This document shows positions 1 to 8,520 of a stretch of DNA of 64,000 nucleotides, in pieces; the first letter of the stretch is position 1; each line of letters opens with the position of its first letter. Under the pieces are notes generated by a model, which saw only the letters and a list, made by a program, of their open reading frames with translations, did not search any database and had not been told where the DNA came from. The translations under genes and the position numbers were made by a program. Origin of the DNA: an uncultured Bacillaceae bacterium (GTDB taxonomy: Bacteria > Bacillota > Bacilli > Bacillales > Bacillaceae_L); NCBI GenBank assembly GCA_947497585.1, contig CANMHG010000002.1:1-64000 (forward strand), given 5' to 3'.

Positions 1-198
1 GTCCGAATAAACTCTTGATTCGGACTCGTTCTCCTTTGCACAAGCTCAACCTGTCCGAATAAACTCTTGATTCGGACTCGTTCTCCTTTGCACAAGCTCA
101 ACCTGTCCGAATAAACTCTTGATTCGGACAGGTTTTCCTTTGTACAAACCCAACCTGTCCTAATACCATTTCGGTTCAGACTCGTTTCTAAGAGAAAC
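1..198. repeat. 52-bp tandem repeat with hairpin, three full copies plus a decayed fourth
   Basis: Three head-to-tail copies begin at 1, 53 and 105. The first two are identical, the third has a few changes, and a degenerate fourth runs from about 157. Each unit opens with an inverted repeat, GTCCGAAT and ATTCGGAC, separated by 9 nt, followed by a 27-nt spacer. The array may extend left beyond the window. It lies downstream of rpmG. No coding potential is seen. Confidence 0.85.
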
Positions 199-216
199 AA
201 GACCACTTCGAATACA

Positions 217-246
217 AAAAAAACAGTAGGAATTTAATCCCTACTG
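217..246 (-). terminator. Rho-independent terminator of rpmG
   Basis: Read on the minus strand, the stem CAGTAGG...CCTACTG is followed by a run of eight T. It lies directly after the rpmG stop codon. Confidence 0.75.
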
Positions 247-247
247 C

Positions 248-397
248 TTACTTTGTTTCGCGGTGAAGAGTTACCTTTTTCAATCTTGGGCTGTATTTTT
301 TCATCTCAAGACGATCTGGGTTATTACGCTTATTTTTAGTTGTAATATAGTTACGATCACCAGTTTCTGTGCAAGCTAAAGTGATTTTAACACGCAT
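248..397 (-). CDS. rpmG: 50S ribosomal protein L33, cysteine-poor form
   Basis: A 49-residue protein, below the usual ORF length cut-off, read directly from the sequence. It starts [20 protein letters not shown] and ends [10 protein letters not shown], the hallmark ends of bacterial L33, a component of the large ribosomal subunit. The start is supported by a GGAGGG ribosome site at 405-410. Zinc-binding L33 has two CxxC pairs. Here only Cys9 remains (CTET in place of CTEC, and KYSPRLKK in place of KYCPRCKK), so this is the form that does not bind zinc. The position next to yqgM/yqgN-region genes matches rpmGA of B. subtilis. Confidence 0.93.
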   Translation of the reverse strand: MRVKITLACTETGDRNYITTKNKRNNPDRLEMKKYSPRLKKVTLHRETK

Positions 398-618
398 CGT
401 TATATCCCTCCAAACACATGTAAATTGAACTCATCTATAAAGATGATTTTTTTTGATTGGATTTGAACTTATCTACCCTCCGAATACAGTAAAATCTCAG
501 GTAAAAAGACGATACTGAAAGCTCGGACAATCGAAAGCTTCAATCAGACTTAATTATCATATCATTTTTCTTGTCGAAATGCCAGTTTATTTTTTTCTAC
601 ATTATAATTACCTTACAT

Positions 619-1455
619 TTATTTTTTTTGACTCATACGTAATGCCGTAAACATAGACTTATTTATTCGAACTTTATATTTTTTTTGAGTCATCCTTCTT
701 CTTATTAACCCATATGTAGGCGGTTTTCCTACAACATTAACTTTTACCTTACGCTCTAGTAAATCAAGCTCAGTTTGCCTATAGCGTTCATAACATCCTA
801 TATCAGACCAATATCCCTTACAAAGAAAGCCGTATAGTCCCTCTTTATTTTCAATTAACTTCGGAAATAGATCGTGACTAAAATCATAAAATGTTTCACT
901 ACCCCAATAAGAGAAAATATTAGGGCTTACAATATATATCCCAGTATTAACTGTGTTGGTGAAAACATCTTCCCATTCAATTGGCTTCTCTAAAAAACGA
1001 CACACTATTCCTTTGTCATCTGTCTGTACTAAACCATACTGCAAGGGGTTTTGTACCTCTTTTAATAAGATTGTTAAAAGTGCATCTTTCTCTAAATGAT
1101 ACTGAATCGCTTCAGTTAAATTAATATCTGTTAGGATATCACCACTAACTACAATAAACGGTTCGTTTAAGAAGTCTTTAGCATTTTGTAGACCACCAGC
1201 TGTACCGAGTGGCTGGTTTTCGTGAAAATAAGATAATGATACACCGAGTCTACTTCCATCACCAAAGTAGTCTTTTATGTTTTTACTTAAATAGTGGGTT
1301 GTTACGGCTATGCTAGTAATTCCATGTTGTTTCAATAAATCAATGCTGTATTCCATCACAGGCTTATTTAAAAGAGGCACCATGGGCTTTGGAAGATTAT
1401 CTGTTAAAGGTCGTAATCTTTTACCTTTCCCACCGGCGATAATGACACCCTTCAT
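619..1455 (-). CDS. Nucleotidyltransferase (NDP-sugar pyrophosphorylase family)
   Basis: A 278-residue protein of the NTP_transferase family, which joins a sugar 1-phosphate to an NTP to give an activated NDP-sugar. The N-terminal signature IIAGGKGKRLRPLTDNLPKP contains the GxGxRLxPLT nucleotide loop and the following lysine. PLGTAGGL and VVSGDILTDI are the expected substrate and metal motifs near residues 82-110. The sugar and nucleotide cannot be told from sequence. The C-terminal 45 residues are basic and lack the hexapeptide-repeat domain seen in many relatives, so the protein may be truncated there. A good ribosome site (GGGGGTAAGG) precedes ATG. It lies 13 nt after the glycosyltransferase gene and is probably cotranscribed with it. 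Confidence 0.85.
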   Translation of the reverse strand: MKGVIIAGGKGKRLRPLTDNLPKPMVPLLNKPVMEYSIDLLKQHGITSIAVTTHYLSKNIKDYFGDGSRLGVSLSYFHENQPLGTAGGLQNAKDFLNEPFIVVSGDILTDINLTEAIQYHLEKDALLTILLKEVQNPLQYGLVQTDDKGIVCRFLEKPIEWEDVFTNTVNTGIYIVSPNIFSYWGSETFYDFSHDLFPKLIENKEGLYGFLCKGYWSDIGCYERYRQTELDLLERKVKVNVVGKPPTYGLIRRRMTQKKYKVRINKSMFTALRMSQKK

Positions 1456-1468
1456 GTATCCTTACCCC

Positions 1469-2809
1469 CTATTTAATTGTTGATGATAAAAGTAATTCCT
1501 TATATAGTCTACTTGTGTCATCAGCAATTTTATGCCAGTTGTACATCGATTTCACTTTTTCTTTCGCATTAAGCCCTAATTTGTGTGCAATATCATCATT
1601 ATCTAATAGATAAAGAATCTTTTCGGTTAAGTCATTTACATCTCCTGGTTTTATTTTTATCCCTGTTACATGGTCTTCAATGATACTTGTCAATCCACCT
1701 GTATCAGACACAATAGTTGGTTTTCCATTGATCATTCCTTCTAGAGCAACAATACCAAAGGGCTCGTATGTACTAGGAAATAGCGCAATATTACATTTTT
1801 TAAATAGTGCATTTCGTTCTTGTTCATTGATAAAACCGATAAAGTTTATATGATGATTAAGACCCCGTTCGTTAATAATGGTTTGATAACGTTTTAAGAG
1901 TGGACCTTCTCCAGCAATTATAAACACAGCCAAAGGGTATCGTTTTATTACATGAGGTGCAGCATCAATAATTATTTCAAATCCTTTTTCATTGACAATT
2001 CTTCCGATCGAAAAAATAATGTGACTATACGGTCTGCCAATACTTTCTGTTAGTAGTTTTGTTTCATCCATCTCTTCAAATTGGGTTGAATCCACTCCAT
2101 TTGGAATAACATTAATTTTAGGTTGCTTTGGCAAAAAGATGGATTCTAGCTCATTTTTCATGTAGTCACTACAAACAATAACATGGTCCGCTTCATCAAC
2201 AAGTCTTTGTTCTTTTTCATGTATTAAATGATTTGTTTGCGTAAAAAGTCCATTATGTCTTCCCCACTCAGTTGCATGAATAGTTACCATTAGAGGCTTC
2301 TTTCGAATAGTTTGAAGTGTTAATGCAGCCTCGCCAACAAGCCAGTCATGCGCATGAATCATATGAATTGAAAATTGATCCAATACCTCAAGAGCCTTAA
2401 CAGCCAACTTAATATTTAACTCACGTACCCACTTAAGGAAATGGGTGGAATTAAAATCACCTATACAGACACGATGTACATGGACACCGTCGATAACCTC
2501 ATACAGAGGTGCACCATCTAGCGTTGTTGTTAATACATGAATGGTTAGTCCTTTATGGACTAAGTGTCTTGAAAGGTCATATACATGACGTGCAAGACCA
2601 CCAACAACATGTGGAGGAAACTCCCAGCTTAGCATTAAAATTGATAGTACATCATTTTCTTTTAATGGAAGTTGGTTTGTGTTTAATCCTGGTAAATGAA
2701 GATTAAATGAACGAAGCGATTTTACTTCTTCATCGGTTAAGGTATCTTCACAAGAATAAGAAGTATATGTACTAAAGTTTTCTTGCCAGTTATTATTTTG
2801 ATTTTTCAA
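1469..2809 (-). CDS. GT4-family glycosyltransferase (YqgM-like)
   Basis: A 446-residue GT-B fold glycosyltransferase that transfers a sugar from a nucleotide donor to a glycan or lipid. After a poorly conserved 50-residue N-terminus comes LSWEFPPHVVGGLARHVYDL, the glycogen-synthase-like acceptor-domain opening. The donor domain carries FSIGRIVNEKGFEIIIDA and the EPFGIVALEGM motif with the E-x7-E pair that contacts the nucleotide sugar. The start is TTG at 2809, supported by GAGGTGAG just upstream. It is the first gene of a two-gene unit with the sugar nucleotidyltransferase, which suggests a shared surface-polysaccharide or storage-glycan role. The product is unknown. Confidence 0.85.
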   Translation of the reverse strand: MKNQNNNWQENFSTYTSYSCEDTLTDEEVKSLRSFNLHLPGLNTNQLPLKENDVLSILMLSWEFPPHVVGGLARHVYDLSRHLVHKGLTIHVLTTTLDGAPLYEVIDGVHVHRVCIGDFNSTHFLKWVRELNIKLAVKALEVLDQFSIHMIHAHDWLVGEAALTLQTIRKKPLMVTIHATEWGRHNGLFTQTNHLIHEKEQRLVDEADHVIVCSDYMKNELESIFLPKQPKINVIPNGVDSTQFEEMDETKLLTESIGRPYSHIIFSIGRIVNEKGFEIIIDAAPHVIKRYPLAVFIIAGEGPLLKRYQTIINERGLNHHINFIGFINEQERNALFKKCNIALFPSTYEPFGIVALEGMINGKPTIVSDTGGLTSIIEDHVTGIKIKPGDVNDLTEKILYLLDNDDIAHKLGLNAKEKVKSMYNWHKIADDTSRLYKELLLSSTIK

Positions 2810-2946
2810 CTTCTCACCTCATTATCCGAACGTTACTGTCTATTTTTTAGTATACCCTTTTAAAGTAATGTTTCAACATTCAGAAATTGTCGATATTTAG
2901 CTAAATATGGTATAAATGTACTTAGATATTTGATTGAGGTGAAATA

Positions 2947-3318
2947 ATGGAATATATGATTATAGGATTGCTCATATTTGCAATGCTGCTTTTACTACTA
3001 TCATTCTTTAGAAAAGATAAATTGAACGAAATAGAAGAGCAGGTAGATCAGCTTTCTTTAACACTTATGCACGAAACTTATCAGTTGAAAAAGAAGATGA
3101 AGATTCTCGAGGAAGAACTGTTGATTAATGAACAGGAAATTCCTAAACCTATATCACCTATTAAAGTTGAAAATGAGAATGAATTTGAATACATTCTCGC
3201 TCAGGTCAAAAAGGGGTTGGCATTAGATCAGATTGCAAAGGAATCAGGCCTTCCTACAGAAGAAGTTCGTTTGTTAGCAGAACAAGCAAAAAGGCAGAGT
3301 AATGATTATGACAAATAG
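2947..3318 (+). CDS. Small membrane-anchored coiled-coil protein (YqzD-like)
   Basis: A 123-residue protein with one N-terminal membrane segment (residues 3-20), a charged region likely to form a coiled coil (about 25-62), and a C-terminal helix-turn-helix-like segment with QIAKESGLPTEEVRLLAEQA. This layout resembles the SwrB/DUF6115 group. A GAGGTGA ribosome site supports the ATG start. The stop overlaps the start of the next gene, so the two are translationally coupled. By position this pair matches yqzD/yqzC beside the pst operon of B. subtilis, but the assignment is by synteny and no function is known. Confidence 0.7.
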   Translation: MEYMIIGLLIFAMLLLLLSFFRKDKLNEIEEQVDQLSLTLMHETYQLKKKMKILEEELLINEQEIPKPISPIKVENENEFEYILAQVKKGLALDQIAKESGLPTEEVRLLAEQAKRQSNDYDK

Positions 3319-3784
3319 TATGTTACGCGGAATATCAGTGGGAATGATTATAGCTACCTGTTTACTATCTGCTGTCTATTTCTTTTCACCTAAACAAGGA
3401 AATAAGGTAACTAAAGAAGACGTAGAACTTTATCTCTCTAACCAAAACTTAGTGGCAATATCTCATCAAGAGTATGAAGACCTTCAAACTCAACATAGTA
3501 ATGCTAATAATAATGACACTTCTAAACCTAAATCAGATAAAAAAGAAGAAGTTGTAAAAGATAAAGAAGAAGAATCTATAAAAAAATTTACATTAACCAT
3601 CGTTTCTGGAATGAACAGTCTAGAAATTGCAAACTTATTAGAAAAAAATCAGATTATAGCTAGTGGAAAAGAGTTTAATATTTATCTGACTGAAAATGAA
3701 TTAAATAAGTTGATACAAATTGGAACATATAACTTAAGTAGTGATATGAGCTTTGAAACGATTGCAGAAGTAATCACCAAATAA
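3302..3784 (+). CDS. YceG/MltG-like small protein (YqzC-like)
   Basis: A 160-residue protein with an N-terminal membrane segment (residues 9-28) and a Lys/Asp/Glu-rich linker. Its C-terminal domain reads FTLTIVSGMNSLEIANLLEKNQII and resembles the LysM-like N-terminal module of the endolytic transglycosylase MltG/YceG. The catalytic MltG domain is absent, so it is probably not an enzyme. The start codon lies inside the preceding gene (17-nt overlap). It ends at a strong bidirectional terminator shared with phoU. Confidence 0.7.
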   Translation: MIMTNSMLRGISVGMIIATCLLSAVYFFSPKQGNKVTKEDVELYLSNQNLVAISHQEYEDLQTQHSNANNNDTSKPKSDKKEEVVKDKEEESIKKFTLTIVSGMNSLEIANLLEKNQIIASGKEFNIYLTENELNKLIQIGTYNLSSDMSFETIAEVITK

Positions 3785-3817
3785 AAAATCTCAAGCTTTA
3801 GAGAGCTTGAGATTTTT
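3784..3817. terminator. Bidirectional terminator between yqzC-like gene and phoU
   Basis: The perfect stem ATCTCAAGCT / AGCTTGAGAT is flanked by A-runs and T-runs, so it can terminate transcripts from both sides of this convergent gene pair. Confidence 0.85.
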
Positions 3818-3820
3818 TAT

Positions 3821-4480
3821 TTACGAATTTAAGTCGTACTGTTTCGCTCTAACCATGAAGATAATGTGTTCTGACATATTAGTTGTATGATCAGCAATAC
3901 GCTCGATATAGCGACAAACAAAGGCTAGTTGTGTAATTTGGTTAATAGACTGTGGATTCTTCGTCATCAATTCTAATAGCTCTTGAGTTAACTTACCGTA
4001 TAATGCGTCAACTGCATCGTCGGAAGCGGCCGTCTCTCTTGCTAGAACTGGATCCTCATTAATATAGGCTTCAACAACTTTTGAAAGCATATCTAAAGCC
4101 ATATTAGCCATTTTTGGAATTTCAACAATTGGTTTAATTAATGGCCCGTTCCCAATATGGAGAATAGATTTAGAAATATTTACTGCTAAGTCCCCGATTC
4201 TCTCAACATCATTAGAGAATTTTAAAGCAGCAATTATTTTACGTAAGTCAGTTGCAACAGGTTGTTGCTGTGCAATTAATTGAACAACAAGATTATTGAT
4301 TTTCTCATCTAGTTGATTAATTTTTGCGTCTTCCTCAATAATTTGCTTTGCTTTTTCAAAATCTAATTCAGCCAGCGCTTTAATTGAATCTTCAACAGAC
4401 GTTCTAGCGAGCGATACCATTTCAAGTAAACTATCTTTAAGCTTTGTTAAATCTTTGTCAAAAGAACTTCTAATAGCCAT
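3821..4480 (-). CDS. phoU: Phosphate transport regulator PhoU
   Basis: A 219-residue, all-helical PhoU protein with two three-helix repeats. It links the Pst transporter to the phosphate-sensing kinase and represses the Pho response when phosphate is plentiful. FSNDVERIGDLAVNI and VCRYIERIADHTTNMSEHI are the two E/D-x-ERIGD/ADH metal-binding signatures of the family. It is the last gene of the pst operon, 66 nt after pstB. B. subtilis itself has two pstB copies and no phoU at this locus, so this operon has a different composition. Confidence 0.95.
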   Translation of the reverse strand: MAIRSSFDKDLTKLKDSLLEMVSLARTSVEDSIKALAELDFEKAKQIIEEDAKINQLDEKINNLVVQLIAQQQPVATDLRKIIAALKFSNDVERIGDLAVNISKSILHIGNGPLIKPIVEIPKMANMALDMLSKVVEAYINEDPVLARETAASDDAVDALYGKLTQELLELMTKNPQSINQITQLAFVCRYIERIADHTTNMSEHIIFMVRAKQYDLNS

Positions 4481-4546
4481 AGTATAAATACACCTCTTCT
4501 TTAGATGATAAGTCTAAACCTTTCAGACATGAAATTCTTCTAAAAA

Positions 4547-5356
4547 TCATCCAAATCTTCCTGTTATATAATCTTCGGTGCGTTTATCGTCTGGGTTTGA
4601 GAAGATTTTTTCAGTGTCATTAAATTCAACAACCTCACCCGTTAGGAAGAAAGCTGTTTTGTCCGAAATACGTGCTGCTTGTTGCATATTATGTGTAACT
4701 ATAATAATACTATAGTTTTGCTTTAATTCCTGCACAAGCTCCTCAACTTTTAATGTTGATATTGGGTCAAGAGCAGAGGTTGGCTCATCCATTAAAATTA
4801 CATCAGGCTCTATTGCTAAACATCTTGCAATACATAGACGTTGTTGTTGTCCTCCTGATAACCCATATGCATTTTCGTGTAAACGATCTTTTACTTCATC
4901 CCAAATCGCTGCACCACGTAAACTCTTTTCAACAATTTCATCTAAAATCTTTTTGTTTTTGATTCCATGAATTTTAGGTCCGTAAGCAATATTTTCATAA
5001 ATTGACTTTGGAAATGGGTTTGGTTTTTGAAACACCATCCCTACATTCGTTCTAAGATCTTCAACCTTATACGATTTATCAAAAATATTTTTCTCTCTAT
5101 ATAAAATTTCACCAGAAACACGAACAACAGGAACTAGCTCAACCATTCTGTTTAGCGTTTTTATATACGTTGATTTACCACAACCTGAAGGTCCAATGAT
5201 CGCAGTAACTTCATTTTCATTAATCGCAAGGTTGATATTTTTTAACGCTTGATCTTCACCGTACCATAAATTTAAATCTCTTGTGTCATAAACTACTTTT
5301 TTGTTTATTGAATTTTTCATTGTCTCTTTATTTTCACGTTCGGCTATAACTACCAT
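4547..5356 (-). CDS. pstB: Phosphate ABC transporter ATP-binding protein PstB
   Basis: A 269-residue ATPase that powers phosphate import through PstC/PstA. It has Walker A ([12 protein letters not shown]), a Q-loop in [20 protein letters not shown] that is diagnostic for PstB, the signature [13 protein letters not shown], Walker B ([12 protein letters not shown]) and the switch histidine (IIIVTHNM). The N-terminal 20 residues before [16 protein letters not shown] are not conserved. The upstream ribosome site is an unusual run of six G. It lies between pstA (17-nt gap) and phoU. Confidence 0.96.
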   Translation of the reverse strand: MVVIAERENKETMKNSINKKVVYDTRDLNLWYGEDQALKNINLAINENEVTAIIGPSGCGKSTYIKTLNRMVELVPVVRVSGEILYREKNIFDKSYKVEDLRTNVGMVFQKPNPFPKSIYENIAYGPKIHGIKNKKILDEIVEKSLRGAAIWDEVKDRLHENAYGLSGGQQQRLCIARCLAIEPDVILMDEPTSALDPISTLKVEELVQELKQNYSIIIVTHNMQQAARISDKTAFFLTGEVVEFNDTEKIFSNPDDKRTEDYITGRFG

Positions 5357-5373
5357 AAAAGAATGCCCCCCAA

Positions 5374-6258
5374 TTAATATCTCCTTTGAAACTTGTTACG
5401 AATAATGACCGCAATTGAATTCATAACCAATAACACAAATAGTAAGACAACAATCGTCGCTGCAGCAAGATTTGCATATTCAGCAACTAACGCTGAGTCA
5501 ATTGTCCAATAGTAAATCTGCATCGGTAAAACAGTAAATTTATCAAAAATATTGTCTGGTAAAGGAATAAGTAGTGCTGGAATACCGATAACTACAAGTG
5601 GTGCTGTTTCTCCGATTGCTCTTGAAAGTGCCAATATTACTCCGGTTAGAATTCCAGGGATAGAGGCCGGTAAGACAACCGTTCTAATTGTTTGCCATTT
5701 TGTTGCACCCATTCCGTATGAGGCTTCTCTTAAAAAGCTAGGTACTGCACGAATCGCTTCTTGACTTGCTACAACTACGACTGGGAGAACAAGTAGTGAC
5801 ATTGTTAAACCACCAGCTAATACAATATTTCCAAGATCTGACGCTCTCACAAACACCGTAAGACCTAATAGACCAAATACAATGGACGGAACTCCAGCTA
5901 GGTTCGAGATATTCGTTTGGATAAAAGACTGAAGTTTTCCTTTTTTCGCATACTCTTCCATATAAATAGCAGTACCAACACCCAAAAAGAGGGTGACTGG
6001 AGCAACAACTAACATTAACCATAGGGTACCAAGTATGGCTCCCATGATCCCAGCCCTTTCAGCATCAGTTGAAAGCTTGTTTGTAATAAAACCTAAATCT
6101 ATCCAGCCTAAGCTTTGGGAAATAACTCGATAAAACAAAACAATTAATACAAGTAAACCAAAAAGTGTAGCGATTAAAAATAAAAGCTTTGCAAAGTTGT
6201 TTGTAAATAATCGAGTATTCATACGCTTTTGAACTTGAGTAGAGTCTACATATTTCAT
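5374..6258 (-). CDS. pstA: Phosphate ABC transporter permease PstA
   Basis: A 294-residue inner-membrane permease with about six hydrophobic segments and the ABC permease EAA loop ([27 protein letters not shown]) that docks the ATPase. It forms the phosphate channel with PstC. A GGAGG ribosome site lies within the last codons of pstC, and only 3 nt separate the two genes. Confidence 0.95.
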   Translation of the reverse strand: MKYVDSTQVQKRMNTRLFTNNFAKLLFLIATLFGLLVLIVLFYRVISQSLGWIDLGFITNKLSTDAERAGIMGAILGTLWLMLVVAPVTLFLGVGTAIYMEEYAKKGKLQSFIQTNISNLAGVPSIVFGLLGLTVFVRASDLGNIVLAGGLTMSLLVLPVVVVASQEAIRAVPSFLREASYGMGATKWQTIRTVVLPASIPGILTGVILALSRAIGETAPLVVIGIPALLIPLPDNIFDKFTVLPMQIYYWTIDSALVAEYANLAAATIVVLLFVLLVMNSIAVIIRNKFQRRY

Positions 6259-6261
6259 TTT

Positions 6262-7212
6262 TTAATATTCCTCCCTAAACCTACGAGAGATGTACTGAGC
6301 CACTAAATTCATAATCAGAGTGAACACAAACAAAGTCATCGCAACTGCATAAAGACTAAAGTAGAGGGTCGTACCAGCAGCAGCTTCTCCTCCAGTTACC
6401 TCTACTATATAAGCTGTCATCGTTTGCATAGATTGTGTAATATCAAATGTAAAGTTCTTTGAACTACCACTTGCAATGGTTACAATCATTGTCTCCCCAA
6501 TTGCTCGTGAAACCCCAAGAACAAATGAGGCAATAATTCCAGAAATCGCAGCTGGGATAACAACCTTCCAGGTTACTTCAAGTTTAGTTGCACCAAGAGC
6601 TAACGCACCTTCTCTCATTGCATTTGGTACCGAGCTCATGGCATCTTCTGAAAGTGAAGCTACCATTGGAATAATCATAATCCCCATTACAATACCTGGA
6701 CTGAGGATATTGGTTGGTTCAAGACCGGGGATAAATGCACTTAATAAAGGTGTAACAAATGTAAATGCAAAGAAACCATAAACTATCGTCGGGATACCTG
6801 CAAGTACTTCTAATATGGGTTTTAACGTTCTTCTAACCTTTTCACTTGCATATTCACTGAGATAAATAGCAGACATTAACCCAATTGGAATAGCAACGAA
6901 CATCGCTATTATCGAAGAAATCAATGTTCCAGTAAGAAGTGGTAACACCCCAAACTTAGCGTTTTCACCCAAAGGTTTTAGTTCAGTTCCTGTAAAAAAT
7001 GAAAGAAACGATACTTCTCTGAAGAAAGCAAATGTTTCTCGAAGTAATGTAAATAAAATACCAATTGTAGTTAAAATAGAGATAGCAGCAATTAATAACA
7101 AAATTGTTGGTATCATTTTCTCAAAATACGAAGAGATATTTTTAGCATTCTTTTTCTCTTTAATTAACTCTCTAATATTTTGTTTAGTGGCGTTATCCAA
7201 GGTTTTAGCCAT
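6262..7212 (-). CDS. pstC: Phosphate ABC transporter permease PstC
   Basis: A 316-residue permease partner of PstA. It has a cytoplasmic N-terminus of about 30 residues, roughly six membrane segments and the EAA loop REGALALGATKLEVTWKVVIPAAISGI. RAIGETMIVTIASG is typical for PstC. It follows pstS after a 118-nt gap that holds an mRNA hairpin, so it is probably expressed at a lower level than the binding protein. Confidence 0.95.
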   Translation of the reverse strand: MAKTLDNATKQNIRELIKEKKNAKNISSYFEKMIPTILLLIAAISILTTIGILFTLLRETFAFFREVSFLSFFTGTELKPLGENAKFGVLPLLTGTLISSIIAMFVAIPIGLMSAIYLSEYASEKVRRTLKPILEVLAGIPTIVYGFFAFTFVTPLLSAFIPGLEPTNILSPGIVMGIMIIPMVASLSEDAMSSVPNAMREGALALGATKLEVTWKVVIPAAISGIIASFVLGVSRAIGETMIVTIASGSSKNFTFDITQSMQTMTAYIVEVTGGEAAAGTTLYFSLYAVAMTLFVFTLIMNLVAQYISRRFREEY

Positions 7213-7287
7213 GTGTTTTAAATACCCCTTTCATCCTTAACACCATATATGTAAGGACAAGTGTAAAATCCAAGTAAAATAACTAAG

Positions 7288-7320
7288 AAGATGAGGGCTC
7301 GTTTTGAGCACTCCCATCTT
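7288..7320 (-). terminator. Intercistronic hairpin between pstS and pstC
   Basis: An imperfect stem (AAGATG...CATCTT with an inner CTC/GAG pair) sits 10 nt after the pstS stop. No T-run follows on the minus strand. It is therefore more likely a processing or stabilising hairpin, or a partial attenuator, than a full terminator. Confidence 0.5.
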
Positions 7321-7330
7321 CGAAAAAATA

Positions 7331-8308
7331 TTATTTTAATGCTTCCAACTCTTCTACTGCTGTCTGCACTTCTGCGTCAGTCAATGGAGCAAATCCAGTT
7401 TCAGTAGCTACAGTTTGAGCATTTTTCATTGTATAAATTGCATAATCAAGTACTTGTGGTTTTTCTTTAGCCATATTTACATTTAGATATGTGAACACCG
7501 GACGTGTAAATGGTGCATATGCTCCATCTTCTTTAATTGTCTCTATTGAAGGCTCAACTGGCCCTTGACCAAAATCAACCTTAACAGCAGTTAACTTATC
7601 TTTATTGCTTGCATAATAACCATAACCAAAGAAACCAATAGCATTTTTATCTTTTGAAACTAGATCAACTAGTGTAGAGTATTCTTGTTGTAAGTTTGCA
7701 CCCTCTACTAAGTCTTGCTCATTAAGAATCACTTCCCAGAAAAACTCATATGTTCCGTGATTTTCGTTTGGACCATATGCTTGAATTGGTTCATTTGGAA
7801 ATTCAGGTCGTACATCAGACCAATTCTTTTTATCGCCACTTGCAAGGAAGATATCGATAATTTCTTGTTGTGTAAGTTCAGTAGCCCAGTCATTTTCAGG
7901 ATTAATTACAATTGTTAATCCATCAAGAGCAACTTTAAGCTCTTTCACTTCAAGTCCTAAATCACTTGCTGTTGCTGCTTCACCTTCTTTAATATGACGC
8001 GAAGCATTATTAAAATCAGTACCATCTTCTACTAAGAACTTCTTAAATCCAGCACTTGTTCCAGAGCGACTAACTTCAACAGATACATTTTCTTGTTCAT
8101 TAATCATATAATTCTCAGCCATACGAGCCATAAATGGAAATACCGTTCCAGATCCATCAACTACAACGCTACCTTCTAATTCAGCTCCACCAGCAGCTTC
8201 ATTTCCTGTTTGTTCCTTAGTGTCTTCAGTGTTAGTTCCACATGCAGCAGTAAATACTACCATAAGAGCCATCGTTAACATTAGAAGTAGGCTTTTAAAG
8301 TTTTTCAT
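7331..8308 (-). CDS. pstS: Phosphate-binding lipoprotein PstS
   Basis: A 325-residue solute-binding protein that captures phosphate outside the membrane. It has a lipoprotein signal peptide (KNFKSLLLMLTMALMVVF, lipobox TAAC with the lipidated Cys at residue 23), a mature region opening GSVVVDGSGTVFPFM, and the phosphate-contact segment VSRSGTSAGFKKF. It is the first gene of the pstSCAB-phoU operon. A four-repeat PhoP box lies 60-100 nt upstream, so it should be induced by phosphate starvation. Confidence 0.96.
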   Translation of the reverse strand: MKNFKSLLLMLTMALMVVFTAACGTNTEDTKEQTGNEAAGGAELEGSVVVDGSGTVFPFMARMAENYMINEQENVSVEVSRSGTSAGFKKFLVEDGTDFNNASRHIKEGEAATASDLGLEVKELKVALDGLTIVINPENDWATELTQQEIIDIFLASGDKKNWSDVRPEFPNEPIQAYGPNENHGTYEFFWEVILNEQDLVEGANLQQEYSTLVDLVSKDKNAIGFFGYGYYASNKDKLTAVKVDFGQGPVEPSIETIKEDGAYAPFTRPVFTYLNVNMAKEKPQVLDYAIYTMKNAQTVATETGFAPLTDAEVQTAVEELEALK

Positions 8309-8355
8309 TACTTATTTCCCCCTAAGAGTTGTGTTTGATTTGTCCTACAAGAATT

Positions 8356-8361
8356 AATATA
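8356..8361 (-). promoter_or_regulatory. Candidate -10 element of the pst promoter
   Basis: Minus-strand TATATT lies 9 nt downstream of the last PhoP half-site. This is the expected spacing for Pho promoters, where bound PhoP replaces a -35 element. Confidence 0.55.
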
Positions 8362-8370
8362 AAGGATAAG

Positions 8371-8409
8371 TATTAATTCAGTTTTAACCAATTGTAAAGG
8401 TTTTGTAAA
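8371..8409 (-). promoter_or_regulatory. PhoP box upstream of pstS (four direct repeats at 11-bp spacing)
   Basis: On the minus strand the hexamers TTTACA (8404-8409), TTTACA (8393-8398), TTAAAA (8382-8387) and TTAATA (8371-8376) recur exactly every 11 bp. This matches the TT(A/T/C)ACA consensus and spacing that PhoP dimers bind in Bacillus. Confidence 0.85.
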
Positions 8410-8464
8410 TTCGTGTAGAAATGTGTATCATTTTTTTATTTATGGGCAAATAATCAAAAAAAAA

Positions 8465-8496
8465 TAGCACATAGCTAGAAAGAAAGCTATGTGCTA
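8465..8496 (-). terminator. Terminator of pbpA
   Basis: The 12-bp stem TAGCACATAGCT / AGCTATGTGCTA has a 7-9 nt loop and is followed on the minus strand by a T-run. It lies 25 nt after the pbpA stop. Confidence 0.85.
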
Positions 8497-8520
8497 ATAG
8501 TATTTATTTCTAAATGTTAA

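Noticed and set aside
1-198. Possible CRISPR array
   Set aside because: The whole 52-bp unit repeats, including the sequence between the hairpins. Spacers are not unique and no cas genes are present.
430-455. TCATCT/AGATGA hairpin followed by eight T on the + strand
   Set aside because: It would be a terminator for a + strand transcript, but no + strand gene precedes it. It is probably a chance feature of the rpmG leader.
5738-6022. Second frame within pstA
   Set aside because: A shadow of the pstA reading frame with no separate ribosome site. pstA is fully supported.
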